NCBI GenBank assembly: GCA_025917655.1
Contig: CP084620.1
Location: 124,001-188,000 of the forward strand
Source: Chlorella sorokiniana
Lineage: Eukaryota; Chlorophyta; Trebouxiophyceae; Chlorellales; Chlorellaceae
Reading direction: 5' to 3'
Length of the DNA: 64,000 nucleotides
Each line of letters begins with the position of its first letter. Positions within the stretch are counted from its first letter, which is position 1. The notes below the pieces were generated by a model. It did not search any database. It saw nothing but the letters and a program-made list of their open reading frames with translations, and had not been told where the DNA came from. Below are positions 54,862 through 64,000 of the stretch, in pieces. Position numbers and translations under genes: made by a program.

Positions 54862-56882
54862 ATGGCTGGGTCTCAGTTTCCTAAGGTATGTATTGCGGAC
54901 AGCGGGAGCAGTGGTTGGTATCCTCACGGGGCGGATGGGCGCACGGCAACCGCTGCAACCCGCATGACTCCATCCCCGCTTGCCGCCTGCCCACAGGGTC
55001 TTCGGGTGCTCCTGGTGGATGAGCCTCACAGCTGTGCATCCATCAGGGCGCAGCTGGAGTCTCCCAGCCTCCAGTATGCGGGTGAGGGCGAGAGGAGGGA
55101 TCATGCAGCGTGGGGCCCTCGTGAGCCGGCCCCTCGCGGGCTTGCAGCCCCCCTTTGACCGCCATCTGCCTCCCTGATTGATCTGCAGTCACATCGGTGA
55201 CCTCGGCGCCCGATGCCCTCAGCTACCTGCGCACCGGCGTGGCTGCATTTGATGTTGTGCTTGCCGAGGTGGGCTTCACGCGTGCTCGCTCAGACTCCCC
55301 TTTCAACCGCAGAACGTCCCGCATGGGCGGCACGGGGGCCGCCCTGGCTGGGGCAACCTCGCCTCGGTCCTGCCGCCCCCACACGCCATATCTGCTGCGC
55401 CGCCGCTGGCCGCCCTCTCCCAGCCCCAGGCTGCCCCCTCATACGCAGCGTGTGCTGCTCCACCGCCGGATTGCACCTCTGCATGCCTCCCCAGCCAACC
55501 CCCTGTGCCTCAAGGCCCAGGTTCCCCTCTCCCCCGCCCCCTTTTCCCTCTGTGCAGTCCCGCATCGTGGCCGCTGACGAGGCCGTGGGCCGCTCCTTTG
55601 TGGACGCCTTTGAGGACACCCCTGTGGTGCTCATGTCGTGCGGTGGCTCCCCGACGACGTCATGCGCGCTGTGAAGCTTGGCGCAGTCGACTTCATGGAC
55701 AAGCCTCTGAGCCACCTGAAGCTCAAGAACATCTGGCAGCACTCTGTGCGCAAGGTGCGCTGGCTGGGGCGGCGCAGCGCCCTTGCGCCTCAGCCCCGCG
55801 CTTCAGCAGCCAGGGAGCCTGCCAGCGCTCAGGCAGGGGGAGCATGCGGCCCCGCCGGGACTAAGCGCCCAGCTTCAGGGTTGTTGCTGGGTGCTGACCT
55901 GCGGCCCTCCCCTCCCCCTTGCGCCCCGCAGATGATGCTCAAGGCTTCGGGTCCGCGCTCCGCGGCATGCGGCGGCCCCTCCCGGCCACGGCGTCCCAGT
56001 TTGCGAGCTGGGCCAGCCTGCCCACGGGCGGCGCCGCCTCGGCATCCGCGCTGTCTCTCGGCGGCCCCGAGTCCCCGGCACCCCTTCCGCCACCTCGGGT
56101 GACCTTCCGGGCACGCACTCGGCCATGTGCTGCGAGGAGACCAGCCTGAGGAGCTCGTTGGAGCTGCCGAGCGGCGTGGGCGCCCCGAGCCCGGCGGCTT
56201 TGTTGAGGCGCTCACCAGCGCGCTGGGCGGCCACAGCGGCCACGCGCTGGCGCCGCCCCGCTGGCCGGCAACCCCACGGTCGCGCCCGCCGCCTGGCCGC
56301 AGCTGCACACGGGCTGCGTGTGGGGCACGCCCGCGGGCGGCCCGGTGCCGCCCCCGCCCCCGCTGGCCCCGTCCCCGCCCCTCCCGCGTGGGCGGCCCCC
56401 GCCCCGCCTCCGTCGCTGTCCCCCGCCCACTCCTCCCCGGAGCCGCTGGTGCTGAAGCAGTGCGGTACCGCAGCTGTACTGCCGGTGGCCGCCACCAGCG
56501 ACGACGTTGTCATCCCTGAGGGCTTCTTCTCCGACACCTCCCTGCTGGGCAAGTCGGGTGAGCACAGCACAGCACAGCACAGCACAGCAGCAAGGAGCCA
56601 CGCGCGTATGCGCAGCAGCCGTGGCAAAAGAGCTGCGGGGAAGCCAGCTGCCGGGAAGCCAGCTGCCGTACTGGTGGTTGCAAAGGCCCTGCTGCAGCTA
56701 CCCAGCGACGTGTGGTTGAGCCCTCACCGCCAATTCTCCCCTCTGCCCCCTCTGCTTGTCCCGCAGCCAGCGGCCCGCTCGGCCTGCAGCTGAAGAAGAG
56801 CCCCAGCCTGCTCAACCTGATCAACTCGGCCCTGGGCTCCTCGGGCAACAACCTGTCTGGGCTGGCAGCCATGGTGTGCTGA
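54862..56882 (+). CDS. Pseudo-response regulator (receiver-like domain, Asp replaced by Glu)
   Basis: Receiver-like domain resembling plant PRRs and type-B response regulators: LRVLLVDEPHSC (beta 1), FDVVLAESR at the phospho-acceptor site, PVVLMSCGG (Ser switch), GAVDFMDKPLS (conserved Lys) and LKLKNIWQHSVRK (last helix). The phospho-acceptor Asp is Glu, the hallmark of pseudo-receivers used in circadian or light signalling. Exons: 54862-54885, 54997-55081, 55189-55268, 55558-55754, 55932-56557, 56767-56882. One C is lost near 55646 (TCCCCGACG). The long fifth exon is low-complexity and frame-uncertain. The last exon encodes a conserved-looking tail (GPLGLQLKKSPSLLNLINS). No Myb or CCT domain was recognised. 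Confidence 0.8.
56561..56590. repeat. AGCAC pentanucleotide repeat in PRR intron
   Basis: AGCAC repeated about five times directly after the 5' splice site of the last intron. Confidence 0.9.
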
Positions 56883-58411
56883 CCGGGGTGGCGCCGCTGC
56901 AGCGAGGCGCGTCAAGCTGACGGGGTGGCAGGCCCTCCCCGCTGCCGCGCCTCTCGCACCTCGGAGCTGCCCATGATCCCACCCTCCCATGGAGTACCTT
57001 CCTTTCAAGCAGTGCCAACGCTATTGTACTCGTTTCATCCATCCTGTTTCCATCGGCGCCGTGCCTGCGGATTCCGCGGCGGTGGCGCCCTTTCGTTTTT
57101 CTCGCTTTTCATCCGCCGGGCCGGTCACCCAGTGCCGCCCGCGCAGGCCCCCTTTTGTCCTGCTTACTGCCCCGTTTCATCGCTCTCCCCTTTGTGAGCC
57201 TTTTGGGTTGCAGCTGGCATCCCCTCGCCCTTCCCCGAGAAGAAAACCGACACAGCGTGCGGGGCAGCCCTCGGGTTGGCCCCTGCACAGTTTTGCGCCA
57301 GCAATGAACCCCTGTGTGTGTCTGTGTCCCCAACTTGCGTCTTCCCCCTGGTGATTCCACCACCCACCCTTTTGCCTCTACAACGTGTGTCCCCTCTGCA
57401 CCCCGTGTGCATGCCCCCTTCACCCCCACCCAGTGCCTACACCCCTTGTGTGCGTCTGCCAAGCACCCCCTGACGGTGCGGCTGCGGCTGTAGCCGCCCG
57501 CCCGCCTCGTTCCAAGCCTCGCCTCATCTCTTGCACGCCTTGGGCTCGCTTTCACAGGACCCTTTTGCAAAGCAGCCAGTTTGCAGCGAGCTCTGGCCCC
57601 CACCTCGTGCCTCCGCACACGATGATCTCCCCCTCTAATCTATTTCCCAACAGTCCCCACCCCAGCCTGCGGCACCCAACCAACCAAATGCACCCGTGCC
57701 CCCGACCCCCAACGACTGGCGCTTGCTTGCCGCAGGCCCCCACACTGACCTTGCCCTGCAGCCGCCCCCGCCGCGCAGCGCGCGCCACGGGCCGCCCCAT
57801 GCCCTGTCTCTTTCATTCCCGCGCCCCACTGATGTTCTTCAGCAATGCGCTCCTCCCCTCGGACACAGCCCGCAATCCCCTAGCGTCAACACCCTTTCGA
57901 CCCCAGCCCCCGTGTTTGTTCTGTTTCAACTGTCCATGCCCCTTCTCATGGTCTGTCTTGGTCACCTAGCGCTCCTCTCAACAATGCGGTTGGCGCCCAT
58001 CTGCCCCTTGGCGCCTTGTCGGCTCACCCCCATTTCATTGCCGTGCCGTCGGACAACATGGCCGGCCACCCCTGCCAACCCTCTTCTGCAGCCGGCAAAT
58101 TTGCTGGCCATTCAAGCTCCGGGTATCGTCTAAATAAGTGTAAGTCGCTCGGGTCATATGCGGCCAACAGCGCCTGATGGGAGCTGCGGAGCCGGCGGCG
58201 CTTTGCAATGCTGGCACAGGGGCGGAGGCAGCGTGACAGGGCAGCTCACTGCATACCGGGGCAGCTGTCATCAGGGAGGGTCATCAACCAGCATCCATAT
58301 TTCGAACTTTTCACAGAAGGTTTCGCCACAGAAGACAGCGGCTCGCCGAAATCTGCATCCTTCTCCTTCATCGCAACCCGTTTGCACAGCCAGGCTTCAG
58401 CATTACGCAAC
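56883..58411. other. Long C-rich spacer
   Basis: 1529 bp between the PRR gene and the B3 gene. Pyrimidine/C-rich low complexity (CCACCC, CCCCTT tracts) with no exon-like segments on either strand. Likely a long 3' UTR plus promoter. Confidence 0.5.
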
Positions 58412-59936
58412 ATGGCTGAATTTACAAAGGTGGGTGTCGGGCAAGCTGTGGCGCTGCGGCGTTGCAACGCGCGCTGTGAGCCGTTTTGTGGCACCTTGCC
58501 GGGGCTCTGTTTGCGGCTGCCGTCGGGCAGGCGGGTCCGATCGGTCCAATCCAGCTCTCGGCGCAGCGCTGCGCTTGCGCGACACCCTGTGCTGGGTGTA
58601 TGGCCATGGACGGGGCGGCTGCAGCTGCGCCTGGCAACGCACGGATGTTGCACACACCGTCTTCCTCTCCCATGTCTGTGCCGTTTGATTCAACCCTTCG
58701 GCGTGGACAAGCTTCCGCCTCAGCTGCCGTTGCGTGTCCCGCTGCAGTTGCCCCCGCGGCGTTGACAGGTGCCGTTGACAGGTGCCGCCCGCCGCCTTGC
58801 TCGCCCCCGCTCCCGCTGCAGGTGGTGCCCGCCTCCTGCCTGGACGGCTCTGGCCTGCTGCTGCCGGCAGAGTTCCGTGAGGCGGTGGTGCCGGAAACCG
58901 GGCGCTTCACGCTGCAGAACGCTGAGGGCAAGACGTGGCCCTGCACCATCACCCGCAAGCAGCAGGTGCACAAGCTCTTGTTCCGTTTGTGCTGTGTGCT
59001 CTGTGCAGCAGCAGCAGCAACTTCCACAGCGTGCGCTGCCCTGCCGGGGCGTGCCCACTCCGCACGGCTCGGCCCCCTCAGGTGCACCACCCCGGGTCCC
59101 TGTGCCCAGGCAGCCGCCGCTGCCGTCGCCGCCCACCCGCAGCGCTGACGCCGCCGCCCCGCTGCCCGATGGGCTGCGCCGCCGCTGCAGGGTGGCCACT
59201 CGCGGGCGGACATCACCGGCGGCTGGCGCCCCTTTGCCAAGCAGAACGCGCTGCAGGCGGGGGACGAAATCCACGTCACCTACCTTGGCAAGGGTGTGAT
59301 CAAGGCAAGCGCCCCCTGCCCGCCCCTCCCGCCGCTCGCTGGCCCCCTGCGCTGCGCACCGCTCGCCCCGCTCCCCCAGCCGAGGAGCGCTCTTTTCGTT
59401 CCAGCTCAGCCGTTGCTTCCCAGAGGGGCTGGCAAGCTTGCTGCTGTGCATGGCGGCACTGGCCCTGCGGCCAGCGCCAGGCACAGTCCACGCCAAGCTG
59501 CCTGTAGTTTGAGGGCATTATAGTCCAGTCCTATCACACTAACGATTCCCTTTGTCGTGGCACAGATTGCCAAGACGGGCCGCAACTTCCCGCCATCCGC
59601 CGCCAAGACGCCGCGCTCGAGCGGCAAAACGCCCAAGTCGGCCGCCAAGAAATCTGGCGGCAAGACGCCGGGCGGCGCCGCAGCGCCAGCAAGACCCCTG
59701 GCACCGCGGGCGGTGTGGCCAAGCGGCGCGGTCGCCCGCCGGGCAGCGCGTCGGCCGGGCGGCGGCGGGCGTCGACGGGCGGCGGCGGCGCCGTGACGCC
59801 GGCGGCGGCGGCGGCGGCGGAGCCTGCTGGCGCCGAGGCGGCGGCAGCCGAGGGGCCTCTGCCCGAGTACGTGCCCCCTTCTCCAGAGGGCGGCTATCTG
59901 CAGCCCATCTTCCCGTCCTGGTGCACCGTCATGTGA
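58412..59936 (+). CDS. B3-domain protein with basic AT-hook-like tail
   Basis: Plant-type B3 DNA-binding domain: an exon at 58822-58965 has LLLPAEFREAVVP, RFTLQNAEGKTWPCTITRKQ, and the next (59191-59303) has GGWRPFAKQNALQAGDEIHV, the typical B3 end. The exon from 59566 is Lys/Ser/Thr-rich (KTPRSSGKTPKSAAKKSGG) and, after a frame slip before 59715, reads KRRGRPPGS, an AT-hook core, ending CTVM at 59936. The first exon is only ATG GCT GAA TTT ACA AAG (58412-58429). The second exon, with LIQPFGVDKLPPQLPLRV, lacks a clear acceptor. The intron after 59303 starts with GC (AAG|GCAAGC). A transcription factor role is inferred from the domains. Confidence 0.7.
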
Positions 59937-60428
59937 TGGGGGCCGTGATGCTGCCTGCGCCCCCTCTCTACAAACAAAACCACCCAGCTGGCCAGCACAC
60001 AATGATGTTCCGCAGGCTTCCCCAGCCCTCCGACCGCCCTGCTGTGGGCAGCGGCACCTGGTTGGCCCCTCTTACCCCCTTGAAAGTTGCGTTGCCTCAT
60101 TTTTGGGACTGCCAGGCCGGCCCCTCGCGGCCCCTCCCGGACCCCTCCCATAGCACTGCCTGACCCCTTTGCAGCTCTCACCCACCCCAACCTCTTCCCA
60201 GCCTCCTCGCAGCTCTCGTTTTGGGTTTTGTGCGCTGCTCTCTGTACTGCACTGTACTGACAGCCTGTGACCCCTCCGGCATACCAGCTGCCTCGCATGC
60301 TTGCTCTTCTCCCGCCACCGCTCCTGGCCCTCACACGCGGCAGGCGTTCACCGCTTGCGAGCAGTTCATGCAAGCAAAGCCCAAAAGTTGATTGAACTGC
60401 TGCAGACGGGGCGGGCTGGCACCCACAC
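59937..60428. other. Convergent 3' spacer B3 / Nudix
   Basis: 492 bp between two stop codons, C-rich. No gene. Confidence 0.45.
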
Positions 60429-62733
60429 TCACAAGTGGGACACGCTTGCTGGCCCCACGGCGGGGCCGCCCTGCCGCTGCTGCAGCGCGGGGAACCAGGG
60501 CCCATCGTGCGCCGCCCATTCCCGCAGCAGGTGGTGCGCGATGGCGATGGGCGGCGGTACGAAGAAGCTCCTTGTACTGCCGCTGGTGCCGCCGCCGTTG
60601 CCGCCATAGTAGGGGCTGTCTGCCACGGCGCTGGCGCGCACAGCTGCCGCCACATCTGCAGTGGCAGGTGTCCCCGGCTGGGTGGTTAGAAGAAAACCTG
60701 ACAGCAGGCTTCAGACAGGGCTGCAGGCAACGTCCAGGACCGCAGGGAGCATGTAACAACCGCTCCGCAAGCAGGAACCCGCGGGCCGCCACCCAGCTGC
60801 CGGCCCCCTCCGCGCTCGTTTCTTTTCTACTGGCTGAGCCCACTCAAGGTCCCCCCAGTCATGCATGCACAAGCAGCCTGTTCCGGTTCCACGCCAGCTG
60901 TGCGATGCTGCTGCCGGCTCACCCTGCTTGCTGACCCAGCGCACTTCGTCCATCTCATCCGGGTCCATGTGCAGCTGCAAGGAAGCTGCTCGAGCTATGC
61001 ACCCAATCATGAGCTCACAGGAGCCGCCGCGGCCTGCAGGGAGGCGGAGCGGCGGCGGCGGATCGGGGGCGCTCGCCCGCGCCGCGCCTGCGGCTTGTGC
61101 AGCCACATGGTTTAGTCCCCATATCCACCCGCGTTCTTCTCCACACGGAAGGTGGACCATCCGCACAAAAGGGTGATCAAACATCCACACAAAAAGGAGC
61201 CGGAGGGGGCGGCTGCGAAGCGCACCCACGGGCCACGGCTGCGAGCCGACGATGTCCACCGACGTCACGACCACCCCAGCCTCCTCCCGCGTTTCCCGCG
61301 CCACGGCCTCCTCAATGCTCTCCCCTGCAGCGCAGCATGGCTCCTAGCATGGCTCCAACCTGCCTTTCCTGCCGCTGAACACCCTCAAACAAAGTGACGG
61401 ACTGTCGTAGCAATCAAGCAATCAGGACTCCCAAGGGCAGCAGACAGGCTGGATCCCACCTGGTCAACAAACCCAGACAGGCAGGTCAGCATGCCCGGCC
61501 GAATCTTTTGGAGCGGCCCAGCAGCGCGGCAGAGCCATCTGGCGACTCCACCAGCATGATGACCTGGCAGGGGGCAAGAAGAAAGCAATCGGTGCAGAAG
61601 AAAGAACAGCGCAGCCGCATGCTGGTTGGCGGCAAGCCGTGCGATTCCGCAGAGCCGCCACGCCCTGAAATCGTCGACGCACCAGGCCGGTCACCCGGCC
61701 AGACCAGCCCTGGGGTTGCCGCCCCCGCTGCAGTCCTTCCGCAGCGCTGCCACGCAGTATCATGCAGTACCGACCGTACCGCCCCTCACCACGGGGTCTG
61801 TGCGAGGGTACAGCTTGTGCGCTGCGTCGGCGGTGCACTGCCGCCGGCTGCCGCCGTCCACCGACGTGGAAGGGCGCCGCAGCGGCTGCAGAACCGGTGC
61901 GCCTGCTTGCAGCAGCAGGGGAGGGGCGAAAAAGGGAACATGGTCGTCTTGCAGCAAGAAGCACGGTTGCACGGCAGGATCCGGTGCACAGGCTCCTGCA
62001 GGCAGACAGCTCGCACCGGCGCCCAATGCACCAGCACACCGGGTGCATGCACATGGGGGCCGCCTTCAGCACCTGGTGCCACTGAGACAGCGCCATGGCG
62101 TGGCCCGCGATGGCCAGCTCAGCGGGGGCAGCAGCGGCATTAGGGGCCGGAGGTCCTGCGGGGGAGGGGCCGTGGCATGGTTGCCAGCTGTGCTCTGAGG
62201 AAGAGAGGCCCGGGAGCAGCTTGCAAAAGAGGCTTGTGTGACTGGCTGCATGCACGGCAGGAGTCCTCTGCTGAGCTGCTGAGCGACAGCAGCTAGAAAG
62301 CGCGCAGCCAGCAGGCAAGGGAGGAGCGTGCAACAAACGGCGCACCCGCAGGCTCACGCCGCGCTCCTCGGCCCATGCTGGGGCGCTGCGGCGCGTCCAC
62401 CGCGAGGCGAGGCGCGTCCCGCTCCTTGTCCTGCCCCAGGAAGTACACTGGAGCCTGTACCGCATCGCCCAGTACCAGGTGCTCGCCGCCTGCATAGCTG
62501 AGGTCCAGAGCAACCAGCCCTTCCATGCTCAGCCATCTAAGGGCAGCGCCGCTGGGGCCGTCGACGTCGCCGCCGCCGCCGCCTGCAACCGCTACCCGCT
62601 GGTTGGCGACGAGGGTGAACAGGGCGCCCGATGGGTCGCTGAGTATCTGCTGCAGCTTTCTGCCCGCTATCCCTCTGACCAGGATGTTGCCCGCGAAAGT
62701 CTGGCTTGCCAGCACAGGAAGCGCACGCTGCAT
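60429..62733 (-). CDS. NUDT19: NAD(P)H pyrophosphatase, Nudix family (NudC/NUDT19 type), probable peroxisomal
   Basis: Nudix hydrolase cleaving NAD(P)H to NMNH and AMP. Family order is preserved: QTFAGNILVRG near the N-terminus (ATG 62733), DLRPLMPLLP and ELAIAGHAMALSQWHQ (62155-62073), zinc ribbon HRFCSRCGA...RRQC and KLYPRTDPV (61902-61790), VIMLVES...MLTCLSGFVDQ (61563-61460), the Nudix box GESIEEAVARETREEAGV followed by SQPWPVG (61324-61226), SCELMIGCIARA with MDPDEMDEVRWVSKQ (61033-60923) and FFVPPPIAIAHHLLREWA (60655-60429). The last three residues are S-H-L, a PTS1-type peroxisome signal. Frame slips: near 61530 (A4) and in the 62155 exon. Confidence 0.85.
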
Positions 62734-63210
62734 TGCGCCGAATCTGTGCAATTGCGATAATGAAGAGTGTCTGATTGGGATGATTGGAATCGGGAGACTG
62801 CAGGAGGAGGGCAATGTGCTGAGAATGCTGGGAGGGCGCCAGAACCTGGGCTGGCCTGCAACGTGGTTGGTCGTTGCTCTTGGTTTGGCTTTTCTGCTGC
62901 ATATGTCAGAGGGTAAAGACCTCCAGCAGTGCAGGAGCCCTGGCCTGCTACAAAAGGCTGTGCAGGCTGTCGAGGGCGCCTGGCTGCGCTCGGCCGAGAA
63001 CAGTGAGCTCTCGAGGGTCGCACAAAGCAATTTGAGGGTTCCGATCGCGTCTCCGACAAGGGGTTGGCCGTGCTTGAAGCCAGCCTGGCTCACGTCACTG
63101 CCGCTGCCGGCCGACCCTTGCCGCTGTAGCCTTGAGGCTGCCCTGGTCGCCCAACTGCTGCAGCCGGCTGCTGGTCGTTTGACGTGAAGGAGGGGGAGGA
63201 GAGCGTGCAG
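62734..63210. promoter_or_regulatory. Divergent promoter Nudix / aldo-keto reductase
   Basis: 477 bp between two start codons. No element identified. Confidence 0.4.
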
Positions 63211-64000
63211 ATGAGCATCCCCAGCGTGCGGCTCAACTCGGGTGCATCCCCAGCGGACTGTCGTGCCTGCACCTTTGCCCCATGCTTTTACTGTGCTTTC
63301 ATGTGTGCGTATGGGTTGGCAGACCTGAAAGCTGGCGACTCTTGCAAGCCCTCCGCCACACTGGAGTCACTCCGCAGCCAGGCCTGTGCTTGCTGCTGGC
63401 GCAGGCCACCTGCTGCCGTCCATCGGGCTGGGCGTGTACCAAGCGGCCTCCGGCGGCGAGTGCTACGCCGCCGTCGCGTCGGCGCTGCGCCTCGGCTACC
63501 GCCACGTGGACACCGCGCAGGTATACAACAACGAGGCCGACGTGGGCAGGGCTCTGGCCGATTCCGGGCTGCCACGGGAGCAGGTGGGTAGCAGCTGCCA
63601 GCCGGGCTCCCGGAACGCCTCTGCCTCACCTGACGACTCCTGTCAGACTCGGCCGCCGTGCGTGTGGAGGCGGGCGCTTTCCTTTCCAGACCCCTGCGCT
63701 TCGTCGTTGCCCAGACAAGCGCTGCCGGTGGCGCAGGTTTTGTGACCACCAAGGTTTGGACCTCCAACTGGGGCTATGACAAGGCACGCGCCAGCATCAG
63801 GCAAGCATCTGTCAGCTGGGCGGTTCTGCTTCCTGTGTGTGTGTGTGTGGTGTGTGTGTGGGGGTGTGGGGGTGGGGTGGGGGTGGGATGGGCGGGATTC
63901 TTTCTGTGCAAGGCTTGTTTGGTTGCAAGCTTGTGTTCCGGTGACTGCTCCCTGCTGTTTTTCTTTTGCGATAACCTTGCAGGCAGAGCCTGTCTGAGCT
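63211..64000 (+). CDS. Aldo-keto reductase, 5' part
   Basis: NADPH-dependent aldo-keto reductase cut by the window end. ATG 63211 gives MSIPSVRLNSG (exon to 63241). Exon 63405-63583 has LPSIGLGVYQA, LGYRHVDTAQVYNNEADVG with the catalytic Asp and Tyr, and SGLPREQ; the next (63737-63800) reads VFVTTKVWTSNWGYDKA with the catalytic-triad Lys, after restoring one T (GTTTTGTG). The intron after 63800 begins GC (CATCAG|GCAAGC); the following exon starts at 63983 with RQSLSEL and runs off the end. Substrate unknown; resembles the plant/bacterial 2,5-diketogluconate-reductase-like AKRs. Confidence 0.87.
63835..63860. repeat. GT-rich microsatellite in aldo-keto reductase intron
   Basis: GTGTGTGTG runs followed by G-rich sequence. 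Confidence 0.8.

Overview
The window is nuclear DNA of a GC-rich, intron-dense green alga, most likely a Chlorella-type trebouxiophyte. The evidence is the gene content (the chloroplast genes FAD4 and GUN4, a Deg5-like lumenal protein and a lumenal TPR protein; a plant-type DP cell-cycle factor; a pseudo-response regulator; a B3 DNA-binding protein; a plant-type MED17) together with many short introns of about 100-400 bp, alternating strands and low-complexity C-rich spacers. No operon, rRNA, tRNA or CRISPR was seen. The organism call is an inference from gene families and base composition.

Layout. 1-6.9 kb: the 3' end of a D-3-hydroxybutyrate dehydrogenase-like SDR, a thylakoid-lumen TPR protein and a patatin-like lipase, all on +. 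8.4-13.4 kb: two paralogous multi-pass membrane proteins of no family I recognise, flanking a very-long-chain 3-hydroxyacyl-CoA dehydratase. 13.6-18.8 kb: an unrecognised minus-strand protein, FAD4, and a Deg5-like protein that appears to have lost its catalytic triad. 19.1-23.3 kb: DP. 24.4-49.5 kb: an endoplasmic-reticulum folding block of PDI (+), BiP (-) and GRP94 (+), with a MYND-finger gene, a MYND relic and a DUF2237 gene between PDI and BiP; BiP and GRP94 are head to head over about 317 bp. 49.8-64 kb: MED17 (-), GUN4 (+), a pseudo-response regulator (+), a B3/AT-hook protein (+), a peroxisomal-type NAD(P)H pyrophosphatase (-) and the 5' part of an aldo-keto reductase (+).

How the genes relate. 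PDI, BiP and GRP94 are partners in ER protein folding and sit within 25 kb. In both PDI and BiP the ER-retrieval tetrapeptide (KDEL, HDEL) is split by a phase-1 intron, so that the last coding exon is only 8 nt and encodes the final E-L-stop. FAD4, GUN4, the lumenal TPR protein and the Deg5-like protein act in chloroplast membranes or lumen. The dehydratase and the patatin-like lipase belong to lipid metabolism.

Caution about the sequence: almost every gene needs one or more single-base corrections, usually at runs of 4-6 G or C, to give an uninterrupted product. In BiP and PDI the exons sum to a whole number of codons only if the obvious one-base losses are restored. I read these as consensus errors rather than pseudogenes; exon positions below are my own splice-site readings. 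CDS spans run from first to last coding base and include introns.
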